Shown: positions 14,222 through 22,006 of the stretch, in pieces
Layout: the number at the start of each line of letters is the position of its first letter
Numbering within the stretch: position 1 is the stretch's first letter
DNA from: Deltaproteobacteria bacterium
GTDB lineage: Bacteria > Myxococcota > Myxococcia > Myxococcales > 40CM-4-68-19
Reading direction: 5' to 3'
DNA length: 47,362 bases
Assembly: GCA_005879535.1 (NCBI GenBank)
Contig: VBKI01000081.1
Location: forward strand, 1 to 47,362
Notes under the pieces: generated by a model
What the model was told of the DNA's origin: nothing
What the model saw: only the letters and a program-made list of their open reading frames with translations
Database searches by the model: none
Made by a program: the position numbers and the translations under genes

Positions 14222-15420
14222 CCAGGCCCCCGGATCACGCCCGCGCTGGTGAGCTTGCCGATCTCGTCGCGCGAGTATCCCAGCTCGGAGAGGATCTCGG
14301 CGGAATGTTCGCCGAGCAGCGGACCGGCGCGGACCATGCGCGTCGGCGTCTCCGACAGCCGCATCGGCGAACCCACCTGCTTCACCGGGCCGAGCTTCGT
14401 GTGCGGCGCGTCGGGAAAGAAGCCGCGGGCGTTCAGGTGGGGGTCGTTGAACACCTGATCGTAGGTCTGCAGCAGCCCGCAGGGCACACCGGCGCGTTCG
14501 AGGGCCTCTACCCAATGCCGCGCCGGGCGCCTCGTGGTGACGTCCTCGATCAGCGGAATCAGCGCATGGCGGTTCTGGTGACGGACATGGTTCTTCGCGA
14601 AGCGGGGATCCTGCTTGAGGCCGGCGAGCCCGAACACGTCGCAGCAGGCTTCCCAGTTCCGCGTCGTGGTCGCTCCCAGGGTGAAGAACCCGTCGGAAGC
14701 GCGCAGCGCCTGGTAGGGAGCGGAGGTCTGGTGCGCCGAGCCCAGGGGCTGCGGAACCTCGCCGGTGGCGAAGTACCGGCCCGCTTCCCAGACGGCCAGG
14801 GCAACGCCGGCCTCGAACAGGCAGACGTCGATGAACTGGCCGCGGCCCGTCCGCTCCCGAGCCCGCAGCGCCGCCACGGCTGCGAGCGCGCCCCAGAGCG
14901 CGCAAGTGAGGTCCGTCACTGGAACGCCGATCTTCACCGGCGCCTTGCCTCCCTCCTCGCCGGTGATGGACATCAGTCCGCTCATCCCCTGGGCCATGAT
15001 GTCGAGGCCGGGCCGCTGGGCATACGGACCGTCCTGGCCCCACCCCGACGCGGCGACGAAGACCAGGCGCGGGTTCAGCTCGGAGAGGCGCGGGTAGTCG
15101 AGCTCCAGGTCGGCCATGGTGCCGGGACGGAGGTTTTCGACGACGACGTCCGCGCGTCGAATCAGGCGGCGGAACACTTCCTTGCCCTCCCGCGACTTGA
15201 GATCCAGCGCGAGAGAGCGCTTGTTCCGATTCAGGCGGACGAAGCTGGACGACTCCCCGTCGAGAAACGGAGCGGTGGTGCGCACCTGGTCGCCTCCGTC
15301 GGGGTTTTCGATCTTCACCACGTCGGCGCCGAGATCGGCGAGTTGCAGCGTGCAGAAGGGCGCGGCCATGAAGTTGCCAACCTCGACGACGCGGATGCCG
15401 GCCAGCGCGGACTCGGGCAT
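14218..15420 (-). CDS. CaiB/BaiF family (type III) CoA-transferase
   Basis: 400 residues, the normal family length. MPESALAGIRVVEVGNFMAA, ADLGADVVKIENPDGGD, NRNKRSLALDLKSREG, and VVVENLRPGTMADL are classical motifs. The catalytic aspartate that forms the acyl anhydride lies in RPGLDIMAQGMSGLM. Such enzymes move CoA between carboxylic acids (formyl/oxalyl, carnitine, malate/succinate, mesaconate and others). It begins 13 bp after the TonB receptor gene and overlaps the crotonase gene by four bases, so it is translationally coupled in the operon. The acid it activates is unknown; organic acid import by the neighbouring TRAP system is an attractive link. Confidence 0.94.
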   Translation of the reverse strand: MPESALAGIRVVEVGNFMAAPFCTLQLADLGADVVKIENPDGGDQVRTTAPFLDGESSSFVRLNRNKRSLALDLKSREGKEVFRRLIRRADVVVENLRPGTMADLELDYPRLSELNPRLVFVAASGWGQDGPYAQRPGLDIMAQGMSGLMSITGEEGGKAPVKIGVPVTDLTCALWGALAAVAALRARERTGRGQFIDVCLFEAGVALAVWEAGRYFATGEVPQPLGSAHQTSAPYQALRASDGFFTLGATTTRNWEACCDVFGLAGLKQDPRFAKNHVRHQNRHALIPLIEDVTTRRPARHWVEALERAGVPCGLLQTYDQVFNDPHLNARGFFPDAPHTKLGPVKQVGSPMRLSETPTRMVRAGPLLGEHSAEILSELGYSRDEIGKLTSAGVIRGPG

Positions 15421-15433
15421 GGGCGCACCTTTA

Positions 15434-17380
15434 TCAGAAGAACCGTGCGCGGACGCCGGCCCGGACGCACAGCGGTTGCCCCACGGTCGCCACGCCGCCC
15501 TGCAGCCCGACCAGGTACCGCCTGTCGAGGAGGTTCTCGGCGGCGGCGAACAGCGTCCACCCCGGCGCGAACATCCGTGAGAGCTGCACGTCGAAGACGG
15601 CGAACCCGGGCAGGCGGAAGACGTTGCGATCGTCTTCGAACTGGTCGGAGGTCCAGCGCAGCGCGAGGTCGGCCTCGAACCAGCGCAAGTCGGCGAAGCT
15701 CGCCGCCGCTGCGATCCTGTGGCGTGGATCCTGCGGCAGGGCGCGGCCGTTCAGGTCGCCGGAGGTGACGCGCGCATCGGTGAAGGTCCAGGCGAGCGAA
15801 AGTCGAACGGCTTCGAACGGCGCCCAGAAGGATTGCACTTCGACACCGCGGACGCGCGCGGACCCGAGGTTCTGACGCATCTGGAGATTTGGGACGTTGG
15901 GCACGGTGGCGTTGGTGATGGGATCGCGCAGTCCGGCCAAAAAGGCGGTCGCGCGCAACCAGCGGGTCTCGAATCCCGCTTCGGCGCCTAGCAGCGTCTC
16001 CGGGCCGAGCTGCGGATTCGCTTCGGTCCGCACCGGTCCGGCCTGGAACGGACGATACAGCTCATTGAGGGTTGGGGCCCTGAAGGACCGGTAGGCGGCC
16101 GCACGCACCGATAACCAGGGGAGAGCCTGAACGTGAACCCCAAGGCGCGGACTCACCGCCACGTCGCTGCGATCGGGCAGATCGGGATCCGGGACCGACG
16201 ACGGGACCTGGTGACGCAGACCGCCGAGGTTGTGCCAGTAGTCGAAGCGGACCGCGGCTTGCACCCGCAGCCAGGGCAGCACGTCGAGGAGGCGCTGGGC
16301 GAACGCTCCGCCTTGACGCTGCTCCCCAGAGACGGAACGTGACACCGCCGTCGGCAACCGGACGTCTTCGAGCGATCTGCCGAAGACGCGTCTCGCGTCC
16401 GCGCCGATGAGGAAACCGCCGCCTGACCACTGGACCGAGATCCCCTCATCGTCCGCCGGCGCCTGCTGCCTGGAGGCGAGCTGTTCCCCGATGCGGCCGG
16501 CTTGCACCTGGGCGCGGTCCTGTGCGAACCGCGCCCAACGCGCGAATGCGCGGGCCTCGACTCCGAAGGCCGATACGCCGAACGCGACCAGACCTTCGCG
16601 CGCCAAGGCGGTGGTATAGCGTGTGCCTCCGTTCTCCTTCTCCACGAATCCAGCGAGTCGGGCGCTCGCGGTGACGTTCTCGGTGATCCGCGCCTCGACG
16701 CGCCCGCGTGCCGCCGCACGCCGGGACCAGGCCGGCTGATCGATGGGCCCCGGGAGGGCGATCACGCCGTAGCCATCGGTGCGCAGCCCCTCGACGTCCA
16801 ATGACGCGCCGATCCGTTCGCCAAGCATGCTCACGGTCGCCGCTCCTTCGGCGGTGCCGAAAGCGCCTGCCTGGAGCTCGAGCTCCGCGCGATCGTCGAT
16901 GGGGCGCGTGAGCACCTGGACTACGCCGCCGAGCGCCGAGGACCCGTAGAGCGCAGAAGACGCTCCGGGCGCAATCTCCACGCGGGCGATGCCCAGGCGC
17001 GGGACCGAGCCCCAGTACATCCAGCCGCCGAATCCGTCGTTCAGCGGGACACCGTCTTCCAGGACGAGCGCACGGGAGACTCCCGAAGGCCCGATGCCGC
17101 GCAGGTTGACGCCTTGCGAGCTGGGGTCGGCGACCAGACTGGAGGATCTGCGGAAGACCGCGAACGAGGGGTCGCGCCGCAGCGCCTCGTCGAGGGATTT
17201 GGCGCGCCCGATCTCCGTCCCCGGAATGACGGTCACGGGCGCGGTCGCCTCTCCCGACGCCTCCGCCGCGCGGGCCGGCGTGATCACGATGGTCTCGCTC
17301 ATCTCCTCGCCGCCTGCGGGCAAGGCGAGCGCAAGCATCGCCCCAGCCAGGCACTTCACGGCGCGACAGCAATGCCCCAT
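15434..17380 (-). CDS. TonB-dependent outer-membrane receptor
   Basis: 648 residues from ATG 17380, with AGGGA about nine bases upstream, overlapping the propeller gene by 25 bases. The order is signal peptide (1-25), a TonB box ETIVITPAR (29-37), the plug domain with RRDPSFAVFRR and GVNLRGIGPSGVSRALVLED, then the beta-barrel with SFRAPTLNELYRPF and a terminal aromatic residue (FF) expected for barrel assembly. BtuB/FepA-like overall. It takes up a large or scarce ligand using TonB energy. The length is on the short side of normal. Sharing an operon with a YVTN propeller and CoA enzymes suggests the ligand feeds, or is a cofactor for, that pathway. Confidence 0.93.
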   Translation of the reverse strand: MGHCCRAVKCLAGAMLALALPAGGEEMSETIVITPARAAEASGEATAPVTVIPGTEIGRAKSLDEALRRDPSFAVFRRSSSLVADPSSQGVNLRGIGPSGVSRALVLEDGVPLNDGFGGWMYWGSVPRLGIARVEIAPGASSALYGSSALGGVVQVLTRPIDDRAELELQAGAFGTAEGAATVSMLGERIGASLDVEGLRTDGYGVIALPGPIDQPAWSRRAAARGRVEARITENVTASARLAGFVEKENGGTRYTTALAREGLVAFGVSAFGVEARAFARWARFAQDRAQVQAGRIGEQLASRQQAPADDEGISVQWSGGGFLIGADARRVFGRSLEDVRLPTAVSRSVSGEQRQGGAFAQRLLDVLPWLRVQAAVRFDYWHNLGGLRHQVPSSVPDPDLPDRSDVAVSPRLGVHVQALPWLSVRAAAYRSFRAPTLNELYRPFQAGPVRTEANPQLGPETLLGAEAGFETRWLRATAFLAGLRDPITNATVPNVPNLQMRQNLGSARVRGVEVQSFWAPFEAVRLSLAWTFTDARVTSGDLNGRALPQDPRHRIAAAASFADLRWFEADLALRWTSDQFEDDRNVFRLPGFAVFDVQLSRMFAPGWTLFAAAENLLDRRYLVGLQGGVATVGQPLCVRAGVRARFF

Positions 17381-18330
17381 GGCAATTTCCCTACCGTGAT
17401 CCGCTGGACGATCTGGCCGGTCGCGACGTCGATGACGGAGACGTCGTCGGAAGGGCCGTTCGCCGTGTAGAGCCGGTCGCCCTGCGGGCTCAGGCCGATG
17501 CCCCACGGGCGCGGTCCGACCGATTCGAACGTCCGCAGGACCTTGCCCGAGCGCGCGTCGATGCAGGCGACGGCGCCGCCGCGACCTGTAGTGACGAAGA
17601 GGCGCGAGCCGTCCGGCGCCATGGCGAGCCCCATCGGCTTCGCTCCCGGTCCTTCGATGCGAATGCGGCCGCTGCGGCGGCGGGTGCGCGCGTCGATCAC
17701 GTCGACGGCTGCGCCCTGCTCGGCGCTGACGAATGCGCGCTTGCCGTCGCGCGCGAATGCGACCGCTCGCGGACGGGCGGCGACCGCAGGCCGCGCCAGC
17801 AGCTTGAAGGTGAGAGCATCGATGATGTCGACCTCGTTGTCCTCCTCGCTGGTGACGTAGATCGCCCGACCGTCGGGAGCCACGGTCACGCCCTCCGGCT
17901 GTGCGCCGACCTTCACCGTTCGCACGATCCGCGCCGCCGGGATGTCGACGACGCTCAGCGCGGCTGCGTCCTCGTTGGAGACATAGAGAAACCTGCCGTC
18001 GGGGCTGAGATCGAACGATTCCGGATCGGGCCCGCCCGGAAGGCGGCCGACCGCGACGCCGCGGGCGAGGTCGACGACCGCGATGCCGTCCTGCGCGCGA
18101 TCCGGAGGCGGAAGATCCTCGTCCCGCTGCCCCGGTCCGCCCCGCGGCGACCCGCTGACGGCGACGTACAGCTTGCCGCCGGGGCCGAGGCGAATGCCGC
18201 GCGGGCGCTTTCCCACCGGGATGTGCGCGACGACTGCGTCGTTTTCGATCACCGCGACGTCGTCGGATGCCTCGTTGCTCACGTACACGCGGTACGGCGA
18301 GGCGAGCAGCAACGCGGCGAGGATCACCAT
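17356..18330 (-). CDS. YVTN beta-propeller protein, PQQ-catabolism-associated type
   Basis: 324 residues from ATG 18330. A short hydrophobic leader is followed by about seven repeats of YVSNEASDDVAVIEN / HIPVGKRPRGIRLGPGG type. The ending, VTVGKLPWGIAVAP-like, and the interior RTVKVGAQPEGVTVAPDG strongly resemble the family of PQQ-dependent catabolism-associated beta-propellers (TIGR03866, from memory). Those periplasmic proteins occur beside PQQ-dependent alcohol or methanol dehydrogenases; no such dehydrogenase or pqq gene is in this window. It is the first gene of the leftward operon and overlaps the TonB receptor gene. A generic YVTN surface propeller is the alternative reading. Confidence 0.85.
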   Translation of the reverse strand: MVILAALLLASPYRVYVSNEASDDVAVIENDAVVAHIPVGKRPRGIRLGPGGKLYVAVSGSPRGGPGQRDEDLPPPDRAQDGIAVVDLARGVAVGRLPGGPDPESFDLSPDGRFLYVSNEDAAALSVVDIPAARIVRTVKVGAQPEGVTVAPDGRAIYVTSEEDNEVDIIDALTFKLLARPAVAARPRAVAFARDGKRAFVSAEQGAAVDVIDARTRRRSGRIRIEGPGAKPMGLAMAPDGSRLFVTTGRGGAVACIDARSGKVLRTFESVGPRPWGIGLSPQGDRLYTANGPSDDVSVIDVATGQIVQRITVGKLPWGIAVAP

Positions 18331-18381
18331 CGCCCTGCTTTGTCTCCGAAGGATCGGTCGTGTCAATGCCGCAGGCGGAGT

Positions 18382-19665
18382 ATGTTGCGCGCCATGCTCA
18401 CGTTCCTCGCCGTCCTCCTCGCCGCCTCGTCGCTCGATGGCCTCGACCAGATGTATCCGCAGCTCGACGCGCTCTACCTCGACCTGCACAAGAACCCGGA
18501 GCTCGCGATGAAGGAGCAGCGCACTTCCGCGCGCATGGCGGAAGAGCTGCGCAAGCTCGGGTACGAAGTGACCACCGGCGTCGGAGGCACCGGTGTCGTC
18601 GGCGTCTTGCGCAACGGGAAGGGGCCGACGGTATTGCTCCGCACCGAGCTCGACGCGCTGCCCGTGGAAGAGAAGACGGGCTTGCCGTACGCCAGCACCG
18701 CCACCGCCGTGAACGCGGCCGGGCAGACCGTGCCGGTGATGCACGCCTGCGGTCACGACGCGCACATGGCCGGCTGGACCGGCGCCGCCGCGTTGCTGGC
18801 CCGGATGAAGGACAGCTGGCGCGGCACCGTCTTGATGATCGGTCAGCCGGCCGAGGAGACCGTGCAGGGGGCGAAGGCGATGATCGCCGACGGCCTGCTC
18901 AAGCGGTTCCCCAAGCCGGACTTCTCCGTCGCCGTGCACGACAGCTCGGACGCGCCGGCAGGCAAGGTCTACTTCGTGCCCGGTTACGGGATGGCGAGCG
19001 TCGATTCGGTGGACATGACGATCTTCGGACGAGGCGGGCACGGAGCGAAGCCGAACACGACCGTGGACCCGATCGTGATCGCCGCCCGGACCGTCCTCGC
19101 TATCCAGACGCTGGTGTCGCGCGAGAAAGATCCGCTGGACCCGGCCGTGGTGACCGTGGGGTCGATCCACGGCGGCACCCGGTACAACATCATTCCAGAC
19201 GAGGTGAAGCTGCAGCTCACGGTGCGCACCTACAAGCCGGAGGTGCGCAAGCTGCTGCTGGAGGGGATCGAGAGGATCGCGAAGGCGGAAGCGGCGTCGG
19301 CGCGGGCCCCGAAGGAGCCGGAGATCAGGTTCAGCGAGCACCAGGACGCGACCTACAACGACCCTGCGGTGACCCAGCGGCTCGCAGGGGCCGTCGCGAA
19401 GCAGATCGGCGCGCAGAACGTCCTCGAAGCTCGCCCGGAGATGGTCGCGGAGGATTTCGGCGAGTTCGGGAAGGCGGCGGGTGCTCCCTCCGTGCTCCTG
19501 CGGGTCGGCGCGGCGGAGCCGTCGAAGTACGAGGCAGCGCAGAAGTCCGGGACGCCGCTCCCTTCGCTGCATTCGTCGGGGTTCGCGCCGGATCGCGAGC
19601 GAACGATCAAGACGGCCGCAGCCGCCTTGACCTTGTCGGCGCTCGAGCTGCTCGGGAAACCCTAG
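18382..19665 (+). CDS. Exported M20-family metallopeptidase / amidohydrolase
   Basis: 427 residues from ATG 18382; ATG 18394 is a possible alternative. MLRAMLTFLAVLLAASS is a signal peptide. The catalytic domain shows LDLHKNPELAMKEQRTSA, LLRTELDALPVEEKTGLPYA, the metal-binding HACGHDAHMAGW, PAEETVQGA with the conserved glutamate pair, and AVHDSSD; the dimerisation domain is around GRGGHGAKPNTTVDP. This is the IAA-amino-acid hydrolase/N-acyl-amino-acid amidohydrolase branch of M20, which cleaves N-acylated amino acids or small peptides; export suggests a periplasmic role. Divergent from the propeller gene with 51 bp between starts. Confidence 0.92.
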   Translation: MLRAMLTFLAVLLAASSLDGLDQMYPQLDALYLDLHKNPELAMKEQRTSARMAEELRKLGYEVTTGVGGTGVVGVLRNGKGPTVLLRTELDALPVEEKTGLPYASTATAVNAAGQTVPVMHACGHDAHMAGWTGAAALLARMKDSWRGTVLMIGQPAEETVQGAKAMIADGLLKRFPKPDFSVAVHDSSDAPAGKVYFVPGYGMASVDSVDMTIFGRGGHGAKPNTTVDPIVIAARTVLAIQTLVSREKDPLDPAVVTVGSIHGGTRYNIIPDEVKLQLTVRTYKPEVRKLLLEGIERIAKAEAASARAPKEPEIRFSEHQDATYNDPAVTQRLAGAVAKQIGAQNVLEARPEMVAEDFGEFGKAAGAPSVLLRVGAAEPSKYEAAQKSGTPLPSLHSSGFAPDRERTIKTAAAALTLSALELLGKP

Positions 19666-19668
19666 CGC

Positions 19669-19911
19669 CTAGTGGGCCGCCTTACGGCGGGACGCGCGTA
19701 CGGCCCTCGCGTCGGCGTCGGCGAACGCCGCTTCCCAGGTGGCGCCGCGGCCGCGGATCCAAAAACGGCCTCCGCGAAGCTCGCCGACCAGGCGCCGCGC
19801 GCGCGGAAAGTTGTCCGCCACGGAGACGGCTCCCGCAGGTCCCCACCTGCGTCTCGCCTCGGCAATCGCCGCGTCCGCGGCACGATGGTCGAGGTCCTCT
19901 GCGTGCAGCAT
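19669..19911 (-). CDS. Small hypothetical protein
   Basis: 80 residues from ATG 19911, stopping three bases past the convergent M20 gene. Composition is Ala/Arg-rich with alternating helix and strand segments (HRAADAAIAEARRRWGPAGA, then VADNFPRARRLVG and GGRFWIRGRGATWEAAFADA), which reads like a real compact domain rather than a shadow frame. No signal or membrane segment, no strong Shine-Dalgarno. I do not recognise the family. The pattern suggests a small housekeeping-like protein of unknown role. Confidence 0.45.
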   Translation of the reverse strand: MLHAEDLDHRAADAAIAEARRRWGPAGAVSVADNFPRARRLVGELRGGRFWIRGRGATWEAAFADADARAVRASRRKAAH

Positions 19912-20031
19912 CGCAGAGAAACTTGCGTCTCCTCGCGGGTGGCCGCCACGGGAAGAAAGAGAGATACGGCGGTTCCCAGGCTGTCTGCTTTCAAGGCACC
20001 GCCATACGCAGGGCAGCCGCTCGCCTGCACG

Positions 20032-20589
20032 TCAGCAGAAGACGAGGAAGTGTTGCTGCGGCAGGAAATCGTGCTCCGCGGCGACGCGCAGCCCGGCGGC
20101 CTTGCCGGCGCGCAGCACCCGCGCTTTCTCGACCTTCTCGTGAAAATCGATGAGCGCGATCCGGCCGCCCGGCCGAAGCGCCCGGCGGATCCGACGCAAG
20201 TAGGCGCGGGGCTCGGGGAAGTGATGATACGTGTTGATGGAGACGATCAGATCGCACCGGCCGCTCGGCAGGAATGGATCCTCCGGCAGGCCGAGGACGG
20301 GCGTGACGTTCCGGGCGTCGGCGGCGGCGAGCCGTTCGCGGAGGATCTCCACCAACCGCGGATCCGCATCGGAAGCGAAGACGTGCGCGGCGGCGCGCGC
20401 CAGCGGCAGCGTGAAATACCCGGAGCCGGCGCCGATCTCGCCGATCACCGCTTCGCGCCGTACGTCCAGGACGCGCAACACCTCGTCGGGCTTCTGCCAC
20501 TCGTCGCGGCCGGGGTCTTCGAGGCGGGAGACGTATGCGTGGAGGTCTTCCGGATTGCCGAAGCGGCCGTGGGAGTGGTGATCGCCCAA
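20032..20589 (-). CDS. Class I SAM-dependent methyltransferase
   Basis: 185 residues from TTG 20589, four bases after the phosphatase stop, so it is coupled to that gene. The SAM-binding motif I is VIGEIGAGSGYFTLPLA (about 47-63); motif II acid is in FASDADPRLVEI; motif IV is CDLIVSINTYHHFPEP; the post-IV LRPGGRIALIDFHEK is complete. The N-terminal GDHHSHGRFGNPEDLHAY is a histidine-rich leader typical of a UbiE-like group of small methyltransferases whose substrates are unknown. Full length for this group. Function beyond methyl transfer cannot be stated. Confidence 0.9.
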   Translation of the reverse strand: MGDHHSHGRFGNPEDLHAYVSRLEDPGRDEWQKPDEVLRVLDVRREAVIGEIGAGSGYFTLPLARAAAHVFASDADPRLVEILRERLAAADARNVTPVLGLPEDPFLPSGRCDLIVSINTYHHFPEPRAYLRRIRRALRPGGRIALIDFHEKVEKARVLRAGKAAGLRVAAEHDFLPQQHFLVFC

Positions 20590-20593
20590 CCTG

Positions 20594-21370
20594 CTATCCG
20601 TCGTAGCGGGCGAGGATGACGGTCGAGTTGTCCACCCCGCCGTTGGCGTTGGCGGTATCGAGCAGCTTCTTCGCGCACGCTTCCAGGTTTGCCGACTGCT
20701 TCTGCAGGATCGACTCCAGGATCCGGTCCTCCACCATTCCCGACAGCCCGTCGGAGCAGAGGAGGAAGAGATCTCCGGGGCGCGGATCGTGCGGATTGAT
20801 CTCCACGTCGACCTGCCGCTGCTGCCCGAGCGCGCGCAGGATGATGTTCTTCTGCGGGAAGTTCTTCGCCTCTTCCTCGGTGATCTTGCCGAGGCGAAGG
20901 TATTCCTCGACCAGCGAGTGATCGATGGTGATGCGCTTGAGCTTGTTCTCGCGGAACAGGTAGCCGCGACTGTCGCCGGTGTGCGCCACGTAGACGCGTG
21001 GCTCGCCGTTGCGCTCGGTGAAGTGAAGCGAAACGCAGGTGGTGCCCATGTTCTTCTTCGAGCTGTCCTGCTCCGCTACCTCCATGATCCGCGCGTTGCA
21101 CAGCTTGATGGCGGTGACCAGCCGGTTCTCGTCGTAGCTGCGGGAGCGGTCGTCCTTGAAGGGCCAGGTGGCCTCGGGATCCTTGCCCGTCAGCTCGAAG
21201 AACTCCTTCATCTCGCGGACCGCAATTCCGCTCGCCACCTCGCCGGCCGCGTGCCCGCCCATGCCGTCGAAGACAGCGAACAGGTTCTGCTCGGGATAGA
21301 CGAGGTAGTTGTCCTCGTTGTTGTCCCGCTTCATCCCGACGTCGGTCCGCGCGGCGTGGCTGATGCGCAC
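20594..21370 (-). CDS. PP2C-family Ser/Thr protein phosphatase (Stp type)
   Basis: 258 residues. All PP2C metal-binding motifs are present: TDVGMKRDNNEDNY, FAVFDGMGGHAAGE, GTTCVSLHF, YVAHTGDSRGYLF, LLCSDGLSGMVED and GGVDNSTVILARY. This is the soluble bacterial Stp1/PrpC type, which reverses phosphorylation by Hanks-type Ser/Thr kinases; no kinase gene is in the window. A longer insert with acidic and basic residues (KDPEATWPFKDDRSRS) is seen after motif II, as in myxobacterial members. The methyltransferase gene follows four bases downstream. Confidence 0.95.
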   Translation of the reverse strand: MRISHAARTDVGMKRDNNEDNYLVYPEQNLFAVFDGMGGHAAGEVASGIAVREMKEFFELTGKDPEATWPFKDDRSRSYDENRLVTAIKLCNARIMEVAEQDSSKKNMGTTCVSLHFTERNGEPRVYVAHTGDSRGYLFRENKLKRITIDHSLVEEYLRLGKITEEEAKNFPQKNIILRALGQQRQVDVEINPHDPRPGDLFLLCSDGLSGMVEDRILESILQKQSANLEACAKKLLDTANANGGVDNSTVILARYDG

Positions 21371-21422
21371 GATGCGGCTCTACAGCAGGCGCTCCCGCGC
21401 CGCAAGGTGGCGGGCGTACAAT

Positions 21423-21487
21423 CAAAAACACAGGCCCAATCCCGCGCCTACGCGGGAGGGGCCTGATCCGGCGCCTTGGGCGCCGGA
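21423..21487 (-). terminator. Tandem-hairpin terminator
   Basis: Read leftward, two GC-rich hairpins follow the stop at 21492: TCCGGCGCC-loop-GGCGCCGGA (21467-21487, three-base loop) and CCCGCG-loop-CGCGGG (21441-21456) nested in an AGGCCC/GGGCCT outer stem. A run of five T (AAAAA on + at 21424-21428) follows the second. This is the clearest intrinsic terminator in the window, ending the glycine-zipper gene before the phosphatase promoter. Confidence 0.75.
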
Positions 21488-21491
21488 GGGA

Positions 21492-21878
21492 TTAGAAGTG
21501 CTGTGACGTCAGTCGGTAGGAGTCTCTGAACCCGACCGGTGCCCGGTCCGCGTTCGCCGCGGCGTCGATCGCGCCGAACACGCCGCCGATCAGCAGGCCT
21601 GCGCCGGCGCCGATGGCCAGATCGCGGCCCCAGTTGTCGCCGCCGTTCAGGAGCGCGACGCCGGCGCCGATGGCGAGACCAGCGATGCCGCCGTACAGCG
21701 CATCCTGCGCGATGATCGCGGTGGCGCTGCGGCGGGTCTGCACTTCCACGACCTCTGCGGCGAGCTGGTCTTTCGATTGCGCGCGCTCGCTCAACGTGAG
21801 CGTCTGCAGCGTACCGGCGTTCGCCGCGCCTACCACGAGCAGGGCCGCGAATGGAGCAATGAAGAGCTTCCTCAACAT
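21492..21878 (-). CDS. Exported glycine-zipper protein
   Basis: 128 residues with a Sec signal peptide (LFIAPFAALLVVGAANA, residues 5-21). The mature region first has a polar helix (LSERAQSKDQLAAEVVEVQ), then two glycine-zipper hydrophobic segments, GGIAGLAIGAGVALLNGG and LAIGAGAGLLIGGVFGAID, which usually insert in or associate with the outer membrane. The family is loosely defined; roles in envelope integrity are suggested for relatives. Single-gene unit closed by a strong terminator. The 128 bp upstream (21879-22006) contain no gene. Confidence 0.8.
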   Translation of the reverse strand: MLRKLFIAPFAALLVVGAANAGTLQTLTLSERAQSKDQLAAEVVEVQTRRSATAIIAQDALYGGIAGLAIGAGVALLNGGDNWGRDLAIGAGAGLLIGGVFGAIDAAANADRAPVGFRDSYRLTSQHF

Positions 21879-22006
21879 GGATGACCCCCGGCTGTTCGTT
21901 CGGTGATGGTGATGCCGGAAGGATGGGGAGCCCGCGCCTCAGTGGGCAACCGGACGGAGCACCACAGGGGGGCCCGCTCCCTCGTCAATCGGCCGGGCTC
22001 TCCGAC

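Noticed and set aside
16062-17372. Extra leftward frames within the TonB receptor gene
   Set aside because: They are out-of-frame overlaps of a receptor with intact TonB box, plug and barrel end.
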